A stretch of 64,000 bases of DNA from Lachnospiraceae bacterium (GTDB lineage Bacteria; Bacillota; Clostridia; Lachnospirales; Lachnospiraceae): positions 124,001 through 188,000 of the forward strand of contig JAETRD010000002.1 in NCBI GenBank assembly GCA_021770345.1. Reading direction: 5' to 3'. The position numbers and the translations under genes were made by a program. Position 1 is the first letter of the stretch; each line of letters opens with the position of its first letter. The notes beneath the pieces were generated by a model that was not told the DNA's origin, made no database searches, and was given only the letters and a program-made list of their open reading frames with translations. Below are positions 42,083 to 50,887 of the stretch, one piece after another.

Positions 42083-43169
42083 ACAAATGCTGGAAGAATC
42101 ATTTAAAACAATAAGAAATGGAGAGGTAGTTGACGGTACCGTTATCGATGTGAAACCTGATGAAATCGTTTTGAATATCGGTTACAAATCAGATGGAATC
42201 ATTACGCGTAATGAATATACGAACGAATCAAACGTAGATTTGACGACTCTGGTATCCGTCGGTGACACGATGGAGGCAAAGGTACTGAAGGTGAACGACG
42301 GTGAGGGACAGGTACTGCTGACCTACAAGCGTCTGGCAGCGGAGAAGGGCAGCAAACGCTTAGAGGAAGCATTTGAGAATAAGGAAGTGTTGACCGCAAA
42401 GGTGGCACAGGTACTCGACGGCGGCCTGTGTGTGATCGTGGACGAGACAAGGGTGTTTATTCCGGCAAGTCTTGTGTCCGATTCCTATGAGAAAGATTTA
42501 ACCAAATACAAAGATCAGGATATCGAGTTTGTGATCAGCGAGTTTAATCCCAAGAGAAGAAGGATTATCGGTGACAGAAAGCAGCTTCTGGTTGCAAAGA
42601 AGATGGAACAGCAGAAGGAGCTGTTTGCGAAGATTAAGATCGGCGACGTGCTCGACGGAACCGTTAAGAACGTGACTGATTTCGGTGCGTTTATTGATCT
42701 GGGCGGCGCGGACGGACTGCTTCACATCTCCGAGATGTCCTGGGGCAGAGTGGAGAATCCGAAAAAGGTATTTAATGTCGGTGAGGTTGTGAGGGTATTT
42801 ATTAAGGATATCAACGAGACAAAGATTGCCCTCAGCATGAAGTTCCCGGCGGAGAATCCGTGGAACGGAGCTGCAGAGAAGTACGCGGTCGGAAATATCG
42901 TGACCGGCAGAGTGGCGAGAATGACAGACTTCGGTGCGTTTGTGGAGCTTGCTCCGGGCGTGGATGCGCTGCTGCATGTTTCCCAGATTGCAAAAGAGCA
43001 TGTCGAGAAACCGGCGGATGTGCTGAAAGTCGGACAGGAGATCGAGGCTAAGATCGTCGACTTCAACGAGGAGGATAAGAAGATCAGCTTATCCATGAAA
43101 GCACTGCTTGCATCGGACGATGCGGATGTCGCAGACGTTGACATTGACGCGTTGGCAGGCGAAGAATAA
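42063..43169 (+). CDS. rpsA: Ribosomal protein S1 homologue
   Basis: RNA-binding protein of 368 residues with four S1-type repeats: near 15-85 (GEVVDGTVIDVKPDEIVLNIGYKSDGI), 100-165, 185-255 (GDVLDGTVKNVTDFGAFIDLGGADGLLHISEMSWG) and 270-340 (GNIVTGRVARMTDFGAFVELAPGVDALLHVSQI). The first two are divergent and the last two canonical. The C-terminus is acidic. Shorter than the six-domain proteobacterial S1, it fits the Clostridial type found right after ispH. ATG 42063 has GAGGAGG upstream, within ispH. Confidence 0.92.
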   Translation: MSEMSFEQMLEESFKTIRNGEVVDGTVIDVKPDEIVLNIGYKSDGIITRNEYTNESNVDLTTLVSVGDTMEAKVLKVNDGEGQVLLTYKRLAAEKGSKRLEEAFENKEVLTAKVAQVLDGGLCVIVDETRVFIPASLVSDSYEKDLTKYKDQDIEFVISEFNPKRRRIIGDRKQLLVAKKMEQQKELFAKIKIGDVLDGTVKNVTDFGAFIDLGGADGLLHISEMSWGRVENPKKVFNVGEVVRVFIKDINETKIALSMKFPAENPWNGAAEKYAVGNIVTGRVARMTDFGAFVELAPGVDALLHVSQIAKEHVEKPADVLKVGQEIEAKIVDFNEEDKKISLSMKALLASDDADVADVDIDALAGEE

Positions 43170-43186
43170 TTTTTGATTTGTGAATA

Positions 43187-43220
43187 AATAGGCTTTTGCA
43201 TGCGTGTAGAAGCCTATTTT
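43187..43220 (+). terminator. Terminator after the S1 gene
   Basis: AAATAGGCTT (near 43187-43195) pairs with AAGCCTATTT (43210-43219), followed by a T-run. Confidence 0.7.
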
Positions 43221-43262
43221 GGTTCAGTTAGTACAAGGTCACAGAGAATGGGGGATAAGTGC

Positions 43263-44048
43263 ATGCTGGAAACAGATAACTACGAGAAATTCAAAAAAGA
43301 CGTGTACGCGTTGGCCAAAATTGATTTGAACGCCTACAAAGAGAAGCAGATGCGCCGCAGAATCAATACGTTGATCACGAAGAACAACATTAAAACGTAT
43401 GACGAGTATGTGGTGCTGCTGAAAAAGGACAAAGACAAATTTGACCAGTTTATCAACTTTCTTACAATTAACGTGTCTGAGTTTTACCGGAATCCGGAAC
43501 AGTGGAAAATCCTTGAAAACGAGATATTCCCGAAACTGATTCAGAAGTTCGGCAAGAATCTTAAAATCTGGAGTGCGGCCTGCTCCACAGGGGATGAGCC
43601 TTACTCGCTTGTGATGGCGCTTTCAAGGCACCTGCCGGTGGCGAATATCAAGATTATCGCAACGGACATCGACAAACAGGTGATCGACACGGCGCGCATG
43701 GGGCTGTACAACGAGAAGAGTATCGCCGCAGTGCCGGATGATCTGAAAAAGAAATACTTTACGAAAATCGGGAATTCTTACCAGATTTCGGATGAGATCA
43801 AGAAGCGTGTGGAATTTAAGGAGCACGATCTTCTCAAGGATACATATCCGTCAGGCTGCCATCTGATTGTGTGCAGGAATGTCGTGATCTATTTTACAGA
43901 GGAAGCAAAGGACGAAATTTACAAGAAGTTTGAGAAAGCGCTGGTTCCGGGAGGGTTCCTGTTTATCGGAAGCACGGAGCAGATTATGAATTATCGTGAG
44001 ATCGGTTTCCTGCGGGATAAATCGTTCTTCTTTGAGCGCGAGAAATAA
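43263..44048 (+). CDS. cheR: CheR-family protein-glutamate methyltransferase
   Basis: S-adenosylmethionine-dependent methyltransferase of 261 residues that normally adds methyl groups to chemoreceptor glutamates. The N-terminal helical domain (about 10-75) precedes the SAM domain: SEFYRNPEQW, WSAACSTGDEPYSLVMAL, IIATDIDKQVI, HDLLKDTYP and IVCRNVVIYFTEE are characteristic. The ATG at 43263 has GGGGGA upstream; an in-frame ATG at 43248 is possible. No receptor, CheA, CheB or flagellar gene is in this window, so its partner lies elsewhere. It is flanked by terminators, a single-gene unit. Confidence 0.92.
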   Translation: MLETDNYEKFKKDVYALAKIDLNAYKEKQMRRRINTLITKNNIKTYDEYVVLLKKDKDKFDQFINFLTINVSEFYRNPEQWKILENEIFPKLIQKFGKNLKIWSAACSTGDEPYSLVMALSRHLPVANIKIIATDIDKQVIDTARMGLYNEKSIAAVPDDLKKKYFTKIGNSYQISDEIKKRVEFKEHDLLKDTYPSGCHLIVCRNVVIYFTEEAKDEIYKKFEKALVPGGFLFIGSTEQIMNYREIGFLRDKSFFFEREK

Positions 44049-44087
44049 GAGACGGACGCGGTTTCGGGAGGTTTTGCCGAAGCCGAT

Positions 44088-44151
44088 AAAAAACGCCGCA
44101 TCCACATATTGTCTGCATACATGCAGCCATATGTGGATGCGGCGTTTTTTT
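44088..44151. terminator. Strong bidirectional terminator between cheR and the YprB-like gene
   Basis: A perfect stem of about 22 bp (44088-44109 with 44129-44150), with A-run and T-run flanks; the inner loop has a small GCAT/ATGC pairing. The convergent gene's stop codon lies at its right edge. Confidence 0.92.
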
Positions 44152-45307
44152 AATGCCGGGATTCCCCGTCGGGTGCGGCGTCCGGCTTTTCCCGCCGCGG
44201 CGGCCTGGGTTTCTGCAGAATCAGCCACTGTAAGATATGATTTGCATATTCCGTCTGCATTTCGGCGGAGGATATGAATTCCTCGGAGAGTTCAAAGTAG
44301 CTCTTTTTGTCTGCGCGCCGCACGCGGAATGCGGGTTCATACAGAGGGGTATACTGCGGAAGAAAAAGCGCATGTTTCGGCAGATAACAGTTTGCGGCGG
44401 TGGCCTTTGTGCGGTGCGCTTTGTCCACATAGGCGGAAACGCTTTTGTGGACAGCCTTATCTTCGTTGGGCAGATAGTAATAGTCTTTGTAATTTTGATA
44501 ATAGCAGCGAAGTTCCCCGTCGCAGAGGGGGACCCGCAGAGTGATGTGCTCCCCGGAGATGTTCAGATAAAAATCATCATAACAGTAAGAGAGCGGTACC
44601 GGAAAGGAGAGACCGGCGGAGAGCGTGAAAAACAGTTCGCGGCCTAATGTGTGTTCGTAGGTGGTATATTCGTTTGCATCCACGCGCAGGCATACGGCAT
44701 TTCCGCCGGCAAGCTCCCGGTAGGAGAGAATGGGCAAAAGTTTCGGCATGTACAGCACGTCCTCAAAATTATGCTGTTTTAACAGTGCCAGCGATTCCTT
44801 TGACGGCCGTCTGGTGTAGGAGTGATAGACTTCAATCAGTGCCCCGCCGTCAAAGGTGTCTTCCCTGTCAATGCCGAGAAACAGTTCGACGGATTTCTGT
44901 CTGAGGTTCGGGAGCTTTAACAGGTGTTTGATGCGGGAAACTTCCTTGTACAGGTCGATATAGTCATGTTCCGGGAACGGGTCCGCGAGACGATATTTTG
45001 CACATTTCGCTTTCAGGTAGGGGATGTCAAATCCGTTGCCGTTGAAGGTCAGCACGGTCCGGTATTGTGCGAACAGAGCAAAAAAGGCGCGGATGACTTC
45101 GCGCTCCTCACCGGGAGATTCCGCAAAAAACTGACTGATCTGCAGTGTATAATCGCTGCGGGTGATGCATCCGATCAGGTAGAGCGACGTCGTGGCCGGA
45201 GAGAATCCGGTGGTTTCGATGTCAAAAAAGACGGCATTCTCCGTAAAATATTTCATTGTGGTGGGAGCGTTGGGATTAAAATCCAGAGTTTCCTGCCAGG
45301 TAATCAT
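44150..45307 (-). CDS. YprB-like RNase H-fold (DEDD) exonuclease domain protein
   Basis: A 385-residue protein with an N-terminal ribonuclease H-like domain (about 15-185): AVFFDIETTGFSP supplies the DxE motif, TFNGNGFDIPYL the second acidic motif, and HNFEDVLYM the last. These match the YprB/RNase_H_2 group of predicted 3'-5' exonucleases. The C-terminal 180 residues are Tyr- and Cys-rich with no motif I recognise. The start at 45307 follows AGAAAGGA; upstream in-frame codons to 45406 look non-coding. The actual nucleic acid substrate is not known. Confidence 0.82.
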   Translation of the reverse strand: MITWQETLDFNPNAPTTMKYFTENAVFFDIETTGFSPATTSLYLIGCITRSDYTLQISQFFAESPGEEREVIRAFFALFAQYRTVLTFNGNGFDIPYLKAKCAKYRLADPFPEHDYIDLYKEVSRIKHLLKLPNLRQKSVELFLGIDREDTFDGGALIEVYHSYTRRPSKESLALLKQHNFEDVLYMPKLLPILSYRELAGGNAVCLRVDANEYTTYEHTLGRELFFTLSAGLSFPVPLSYCYDDFYLNISGEHITLRVPLCDGELRCYYQNYKDYYYLPNEDKAVHKSVSAYVDKAHRTKATAANCYLPKHALFLPQYTPLYEPAFRVRRADKKSYFELSEEFISSAEMQTEYANHILQWLILQKPRPPRREKPDAAPDGESRH

Positions 45308-45433
45308 AAACGAATCCTTTCTCTGAACGCCTGCTTTGCGCAGTTTCGTTGACTCTTTGCGGACATTATAGCATATCCGCTGTACGGATACGCTATAAAT
45401 CGTCACTAATTTTAAAAAAATATAAATATTTTG

Positions 45434-45462
45434 TTCGATTCGCGTCGTTGTTATGATATAAT
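45434..45462 (+). promoter_or_regulatory. Extended -10 promoter of the rnf operon
   Basis: TGATATAAT provides an extended -10 (TATAAT at 45457-45462). The position 17 bases upstream holds only TTCGAT (45434-45439). The surrounding 80 bases are A+T-rich. It lies 70 bases before rnfC. Confidence 0.5.
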
Positions 45463-45532
45463 TAAAAAGATGATTATTCTATGATGCCAATCATGGAATA
45501 CAATACAAAAAAAGAGAAAGTGGGGCACGAAA

Positions 45533-46852
45533 ATGGGATCAAAGACATTTAAAGGTGGCGTCCATCCTTTTGAAGGAAAGGAACTCGCGAAAGATCAGCC
45601 GATAGTGCAGGTTTTGCCGAAGGGTGATATGGTCTATCCGTTATCACAGCACATCGGTGCACCGGCATCACCGGTTGTGGCGAAGGGCGACATGGTTTTA
45701 AAGGGACAGAAAATCGCAGAGGCCGGCGGTTTTGTGTCATCCCCAATTTATGCGTCGGTTTCCGGCACGGTAAAGGCGATTGAGCCGCGCCGTGTGGCCA
45801 CGGGAGACATGGTAAATTCTATTGTCATCGAGAATGACGGGAAATTTACCGAGGTGAATTACACTTCCGTGGAAGATGTAACCGCGCTGTCAAAGGAAGA
45901 GATTATCGGGAAGGTGAAGGAGGCCGGAGTTGTCGGTATGGGTGGTGCCGGATTTCCGACTCATGTGAAGCTGTCACCGAAAGAACCGGATAAGATCGAG
46001 TATATCATTGCAAACTGCGCGGAGTGTGAGCCGTATCTGACTGCGGATTACCGCAGAATGATGGAGAATCCCGAGGAACTGATCGGCGGTATGAAGATCA
46101 TTCTGCAGTTGTTTGACAATGCAAAAGGTGTGCTCGGCATCGAGGACAATAAGCCAGACTGCATCGAGAAGCTGCAGGAGATGGTGAAGGATGAGCCGCG
46201 CATCGAGGTATGCGCGCTGCAGACCAAATACCCGCAGGGCGGCGAGCGTCAGCTGATCTACGCGGTGACCGGCCGTGCGATCAACTCCAAAATGCTTCCT
46301 GCGGATGCGGGATGTATCGTGGACAACGTGGAGACGATCATTGCGGTGTACAATGCCGTAAAGAACGGGATTCCGGTGATGCAGCGTATCGCTACCATCA
46401 CGGGTGACGCGATTGCAAATCCCGGCAACTTCATGTACAGCATGGGGACAAATTATACCGAGCTGGTGGAAGCGGCGGGCGGTTTTCGGACCCAGCCGGA
46501 AAAGATGATCTCCGGCGGCCCGATGATGGGCTTTTCCATGTTCGGGCTTGACATCCCGACGACAAAAACAACCTCCTCCCTGCTGTGCCTGACAAAGGAC
46601 GAGGTGGCGGAGATTGCGCCGTCGGCATGCATTAACTGCGGGCGCTGTGTGGAGGCCTGCCCGGAACAGCTGATTCCGTCGAGACTTGCAAAGATGGGCG
46701 ACCGCGGGCTTTCCGAGGAGTTCGAGAAGTGGTACGGCTTAGAGTGTATCGAATGCGGAAGCTGCAGTTTTGTCTGTCCTGCGAGAAGACAGTTAGCGCA
46801 GTCCATTAAGACAATGAAAAAGCAGGTGTTAGCTGCAAAACGCAAAAAATAA
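45533..46852 (+). CDS. rnfC: Rnf complex subunit C
   Basis: Peripheral subunit of the Rnf ferredoxin:NAD+ oxidoreductase that docks NADH and FMN; 439 residues. The N-terminal lipoyl-like region (KTFKGGVHPFEGKELAKDQP) precedes the NADH/FMN block GVVGMGGAGFPTHVKL and NCAECEPYLTADYR. Two [4Fe-4S] motifs follow: CINCGRCVEACP and CIECGSCSFVCPARR. First of six genes rnfCDGEAB, the clostridial order. The start has a modest ribosome site. Confidence 0.96.
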   Translation: MGSKTFKGGVHPFEGKELAKDQPIVQVLPKGDMVYPLSQHIGAPASPVVAKGDMVLKGQKIAEAGGFVSSPIYASVSGTVKAIEPRRVATGDMVNSIVIENDGKFTEVNYTSVEDVTALSKEEIIGKVKEAGVVGMGGAGFPTHVKLSPKEPDKIEYIIANCAECEPYLTADYRRMMENPEELIGGMKIILQLFDNAKGVLGIEDNKPDCIEKLQEMVKDEPRIEVCALQTKYPQGGERQLIYAVTGRAINSKMLPADAGCIVDNVETIIAVYNAVKNGIPVMQRIATITGDAIANPGNFMYSMGTNYTELVEAAGGFRTQPEKMISGGPMMGFSMFGLDIPTTKTTSSLLCLTKDEVAEIAPSACINCGRCVEACPEQLIPSRLAKMGDRGLSEEFEKWYGLECIECGSCSFVCPARRQLAQSIKTMKKQVLAAKRKK

Positions 46853-46893
46853 TTTCTGCGGAACAAAAAACAGAAAGAGAGAGGTAGATTATC

Positions 46894-47844
46894 GTGAGTG
46901 ATTTATATCATGTTTCATCATCACCACACGTTCGTGCCAAAGATACCACAAGCAGAATTATGCTGTATGTAGTCATTGCATTACTTCCGACCAGCTTATT
47001 CGGTATCTACAATTTTGGATTTAAGGCACTTGTGTTAATGCTTGCGACGATTGCAAGCTGTGTTGCTTCTGAGTGGGTATACAATAAAATCATACATAAA
47101 GAAGATACCGTCAGAGATCTGAGCGCGGTTGTGACAGGCCTTTTGCTGGCGCTGAATCTTCCGGTGACGCTTCCGGTGTGGGAGGCCGTTTTGGGCGGCG
47201 TGTTCGCGATTGTGGTTGTCAAATGCCTGTTCGGCGGTCTCGGACAGAATTTTATGAACCCGGCTCTGGGGGCGAGATGTTTTCTTCTGATCGCATTTGC
47301 GGCGGATATGACAAATTTTGTGACGGACACCTATACGGGCGCGACGCCGCTTGCCGCGATGCGCAACGGCGAGGCGGTCAATACGATGCAGCTTTTGATC
47401 GGAAAGACTGCAGGTACCATCGGCGAGACATCGGCTGTTGCGGTTCTGATCGGTGCGATTTTCCTGATTCTGATGGGTGTGATCGAGCTGCGGATTCCGG
47501 CGGCTTATCTCGGTTCTTTTGTAGTATTTATGCTGCTGTTTGGCGGGCATGGTTTTGACGGAAATTATCTCACCGCACAGCTCTGCGGCGGCGGTCTGAT
47601 GCTCGGAGCGTTTTTTATGGCGACGGATTATGTGACGTCTCCGATCACGCCGATGGGGCAGATCGTGTTCGGTATCTGCTGCGGTGTGCTGACGGGACTC
47701 TTCCGCACCTGCGGCGCGAATGCGGAAGGCGTTTCCTTTGCGATTATTTTGAGCAACCTTCTGGTGCCGATGATTGAAAAATGCACCGTACCGAGAGCCT
47801 TCGGCGTGGTAAAAGAGCCGAAGACCCAGGAAGGAGGCAAATAG
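46894..47844 (+). CDS. rnfD: Rnf complex subunit D
   Basis: Membrane subunit with covalently bound FMN, 316 residues, about nine or ten helices. The FMN-attachment motif is in DTYTGATPLAAM. Other conserved sequence: GLGQNFMNPALGARCFLLI and FFMATDYVTSPITP. The start is GTG at 46894, with GAGAGAGG upstream, giving SDLYHVSSSPHVRAKDTTSRIML. The protein contributes to the ion-translocating core. Confidence 0.95.
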   Translation: MSDLYHVSSSPHVRAKDTTSRIMLYVVIALLPTSLFGIYNFGFKALVLMLATIASCVASEWVYNKIIHKEDTVRDLSAVVTGLLLALNLPVTLPVWEAVLGGVFAIVVVKCLFGGLGQNFMNPALGARCFLLIAFAADMTNFVTDTYTGATPLAAMRNGEAVNTMQLLIGKTAGTIGETSAVAVLIGAIFLILMGVIELRIPAAYLGSFVVFMLLFGGHGFDGNYLTAQLCGGGLMLGAFFMATDYVTSPITPMGQIVFGICCGVLTGLFRTCGANAEGVSFAIILSNLLVPMIEKCTVPRAFGVVKEPKTQEGGK

Positions 47845-47845
47845 G

Positions 47846-48460
47846 ATGAATAAAAAGATTGTACATGACGCTTTGATTTTATTTGCTTTTACGATTGTTT
47901 TGGGTCTGTTGCTCGGCGTGGTATACGGGATTACCAAAGAGCCCATCGACCGGGTGAATTACGAGAAGACCCAGGCTGCATACAAGCAGGTGTTTGAGGA
48001 TGCCGCATCGTTTACCGCCTATGCGGACTTTGACGAGGATGCGGCGGCGGCGCTGCTTGCCGAAAACGGGTATGTGGACGAGATTGAGGACGTGCAGGTC
48101 GCGGCGGACGGCAGCGGAAACACGCTTGGATATGTGTTGACGGTGACCGCAAAGGATGCGAGCCAGTCGACGATCACGTTTTCCGTCGGGATTCAGAATG
48201 ACGGAACCGTGAACGGTTATTCCATCACCTCCATCGCGGAGACGCCGGGACTTGGCATGAAGGCGCAGGAGGAGGCATTTTACGGACAGTTTGAAGGGAA
48301 AAACGTAGATTCCTTTACGGTTGTGAAAGCGGCTCCGGCAGCGGAGAACGAGATTGAATCCATCTCCGGCTCGACGATTACCTCCAAAGCGATGGCAAAC
48401 GGTGTAAACGCGTGCATCTGCTATTTTCAGAATGTATTAGAAGGGGGTACGGCTCAATGA
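47846..48460 (+). CDS. rnfG: Rnf complex subunit G
   Basis: FMN-binding subunit, 204 residues: one N-terminal helix (about 8-28) and an extracytoplasmic FMN-binding domain. The covalent-FMN threonine lies in the SGSTITSKAM motif near residue 180; TPGLGMKAQEEAFYGQF is the other signature. AAGGAGG precedes the ATG; the stop overlaps the rnfE start (ATGA). Confidence 0.95.
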   Translation: MNKKIVHDALILFAFTIVLGLLLGVVYGITKEPIDRVNYEKTQAAYKQVFEDAASFTAYADFDEDAAAALLAENGYVDEIEDVQVAADGSGNTLGYVLTVTAKDASQSTITFSVGIQNDGTVNGYSITSIAETPGLGMKAQEEAFYGQFEGKNVDSFTVVKAAPAAENEIESISGSTITSKAMANGVNACICYFQNVLEGGTAQ

Positions 48461-49221
48461 ATAAGAATGTAGAACGTTTGTATAACGGTATCATTAAGGA
48501 GAATCCGACCTTCGTTTTGATGCTGGGTATGTGTCCGACGTTAGCGGTTACCTCCTCGGCGATGAACGGACTTGGAATGGGACTGTCCACAACGGTGGTG
48601 CTGGTCTGCTCGAACCTGCTGATTTCCGCATTCCGCAAGGTGATTCCAAACGGTGTGCGTATGCCGGCGTTTATCGTGATTGTGGCGTCTCTGGTAACGA
48701 TGGTGCAGTTCATCATGCAGGCGTATACGCCAAGTCTCTCCGATTCTCTCGGTGTGTACATTCCGCTGATCGTTGTAAACTGCATTATCTTAGGACGTGC
48801 GGAGAGTTATGCGTCCAAAAATCCGGTGGTTCCCTCCATCTTCGACGGTGTCGGAATGGGACTGGGCTTTACGTTCGGTCTGACCTGTATCGGACTGATC
48901 CGCGAGATCCTCGGCGCGGGGCAGGTGTTCGGATTCCAGCTTCTTCCGCTGGCTGACAAGGCAAACGGGGTGGCGGGCTTTACGCCGATCACGATTTTCG
49001 TCATGGCGCCGGGGGCATTCCTTGTGCTGGCGTGTCTCGTTGCCGTGATGAATATCGTGCGCGCAAAGATGGAAGCGAAGGGCAAACCGCTCGCGGCTCC
49101 TTCGGGCTGTCTGACCGGCGACTGCTCGGGCTGCGGCCAGGCTGCAATGTGTACGGGGCAGAGCGGCGCGACCGCAAAGGCAGCGGAAAAGCCGCAGGCG
49201 GCTGCGAACAAAACAGAATAG
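48457..49221 (+). CDS. rnfE: Rnf complex subunit E with cysteine-rich C-terminal tail
   Basis: Integral membrane subunit of 254 residues with about six helices; NPTFVLMLGMCPTLAVTSSAMNGLGMG and VNCIILGRAESYASKN are family blocks and hold the membrane Fe-S cysteines shared with RnfA. After the last helix (about 185-205), an extra cytoplasmic tail of about 45 residues contains a C-x4-C-x2-C-x5-C pattern (near 220-236), then an Ala/Lys-rich end. Many RnfE proteins stop close to residue 200-230. ATG 48457 overlaps the rnfG stop and has AAGGGGG upstream. Confidence 0.94.
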   Translation: MNKNVERLYNGIIKENPTFVLMLGMCPTLAVTSSAMNGLGMGLSTTVVLVCSNLLISAFRKVIPNGVRMPAFIVIVASLVTMVQFIMQAYTPSLSDSLGVYIPLIVVNCIILGRAESYASKNPVVPSIFDGVGMGLGFTFGLTCIGLIREILGAGQVFGFQLLPLADKANGVAGFTPITIFVMAPGAFLVLACLVAVMNIVRAKMEAKGKPLAAPSGCLTGDCSGCGQAAMCTGQSGATAKAAEKPQAAANKTE

Positions 49222-49235
49222 GAGGATAGGTACAG

Positions 49236-49832
49236 ATGAAAGAATTACTTTTAATTGCAATCGGTTCCGCGATTGTAAACAACGTCGTATTGAGTCAGTT
49301 CCTCGGTATCTGTCCGTTCTTAGGTGTGTCCAAGAAGACGGAAACAGCTGCCGGCATGGGAGGCGCGGTCGTGTTTGTCATCACGATTGCATCCTTTGTG
49401 ACCGCACTGATTTATAAATTTGTCCTTGCAAACCAGGCGCTGATGGATAGAGGGATTGATTTAACCTACCTTCAGACGATCGTGTTCATCCTTGTGATCG
49501 CAGCGCTGGTGCAGTTTGTGGAGATGTTTTTAAAGAAAAATATGCCGCCTCTGTATGAGAGTCTCGGCGTGTATCTCCCGCTGATCACGACAAACTGTGC
49601 GGTGCTCGGTGTTGCGCTCACGAACGTGACAAAGGAGTACGGGATTTTGGAGAGCGTTGTAAACGGGTTTGCAACGGCGGTCGGATTTTTAATCGCGATT
49701 GTCATCATGGCAGGTCTGCGCGAGAAGATTGAGTACAATGATATTCCGAAACCATTTCAGGGTACCGCAATCGTGCTGATCACGGCGGCTCTGATGTCGA
49801 TTGCATTCATGGGATTCTCGGGAATGATTTAG
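49236..49832 (+). CDS. rnfA: Rnf complex subunit A
   Basis: Integral membrane subunit, 198 residues, six helices, paralogous to RnfE and packed against it. It keeps IVNNVVLSQFLGICPFLGVSKK and LGVYLPLITTNCAVLGVAL, whose cysteines coordinate the membrane [2Fe-2S] cluster at the RnfA/E interface. AGGAGGATAGG lies before the ATG. Confidence 0.96.
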   Translation: MKELLLIAIGSAIVNNVVLSQFLGICPFLGVSKKTETAAGMGGAVVFVITIASFVTALIYKFVLANQALMDRGIDLTYLQTIVFILVIAALVQFVEMFLKKNMPPLYESLGVYLPLITTNCAVLGVALTNVTKEYGILESVVNGFATAVGFLIAIVIMAGLREKIEYNDIPKPFQGTAIVLITAALMSIAFMGFSGMI

Positions 49833-49845
49833 GAGGAAAAAGAAG

Positions 49846-50637
49846 ATGAATATTACAGCAATTTTAGTTGCAGCCATCGTGGTCGGTGGTGTCGGTATTT
49901 TGATTGGATTTTTCCTTGGTATTTCCGGGGAGAAATTCAAGGTAGAGGTGGACGAAAGAGAGACGGCAATCATGGATGTGCTTCCGGGAAACAACTGCGG
50001 AGGCTGCGGATATGCGGGCTGTTCCGGTCTTGCGGCTGCCATCGTAAAGGGCGAGGCGCCGGTGAATCAGTGTCCGGTCGGCGGCGCCCCGGTTGCAGCT
50101 TTGGTCGGTGAGATTATGGGAGTTTCCGCAGAGGAAGGCGCAAGACAGGTTGCATTCGTCAAATGTGCGGGTACTTGTGAGAAGGCAAACACGGATTACG
50201 AGTACACCGGCAATCAGGACTGTGCGGCGATGGCCTTTGTGCCGAACGGCGGTCCGAAATCCTGTAATTACGGCTGTCTCGGCTACGGTTCCTGTGTAAA
50301 GGCCTGCCCGTTCGACGCGATTCATATCGTGGACGGTATCGCGGTTGTGGACAAAGAGGCCTGCAAGGCCTGCGGCAAATGCGTGGCTGCATGTCCGAAG
50401 CATCTGATTGAGCTTGTTCCGTATGAGGCAAAGCACCTCGTACAGTGCAGCTCGAAGGATATGGGCAAGAATGTGATGAAGGCGTGCTCCGTCGGCTGTA
50501 TCGGCTGTCATCTCTGCGAGAAGAACTGTCCGAAGGACGCAGTGCATGTCATCGACAATGTGGCGTATATCGATCAGGAAAAGTGTGTGGGATGCGGAAT
50601 CTGCGCGCAGAAGTGCCCGAAGAAGATTATCCTGTAA
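49846..50637 (+). CDS. rnfB: Rnf complex subunit B
   Basis: Entry point for electrons from reduced ferredoxin, 263 residues. One N-terminal helix (about 5-27) is followed by the Fe-S domain NNCGGCGYAGCSGLA...NQCPVGG and then four-cysteine ferredoxin motifs: CLGYGSCVKACP, CKACGKCVAACP, CIGCHLCEKNCP and CVGCGICAQKCP. This many clusters matches clostridial RnfB. AGGAGG precedes the ATG; last gene of the operon, followed by a terminator about 95 bases later. Confidence 0.95.
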   Translation: MNITAILVAAIVVGGVGILIGFFLGISGEKFKVEVDERETAIMDVLPGNNCGGCGYAGCSGLAAAIVKGEAPVNQCPVGGAPVAALVGEIMGVSAEEGARQVAFVKCAGTCEKANTDYEYTGNQDCAAMAFVPNGGPKSCNYGCLGYGSCVKACPFDAIHIVDGIAVVDKEACKACGKCVAACPKHLIELVPYEAKHLVQCSSKDMGKNVMKACSVGCIGCHLCEKNCPKDAVHVIDNVAYIDQEKCVGCGICAQKCPKKIIL

Positions 50638-50731
50638 GCGCGGCAGCTGTGTGAAAGTGCTTTTGGCGGACAAGTGGAGAAAGATGTTCCCTGTATATTA
50701 AGGTAGAAAAAGAAATAAAATTTGTGTGATA

Positions 50732-50777
50732 ACAACAGGCAGTGTCCGGTGAAAGCCGAGACTGCCTGTTGTGTTTT
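50732..50777 (+). terminator. Terminator after rnfB
   Basis: ACAACAGGCAGT (50732-50743) pairs perfectly with ACTGCCTGTTGT (50761-50772), followed by GTTTT. Confidence 0.78.
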
Positions 50778-50778
50778 G

Positions 50779-50807
50779 TTGCCATTTTCGAAAAGATATG
50801 ATAAAGT
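50779..50807 (+). promoter_or_regulatory. Tentative promoter of proB
   Basis: TTGCCA (50779-50784), 17-base spacer, TAAAGT (50802-50807). A TATGAT at 50797-50802 has no well-spaced -35. Confidence 0.38.
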
Positions 50808-50887
50808 ATTACAGAACGTGCAGAGGGAGACGACCTGCGCGGTTTTACGGAACGGATGATGGAATTACAAGGGAGATTACATAGAAA

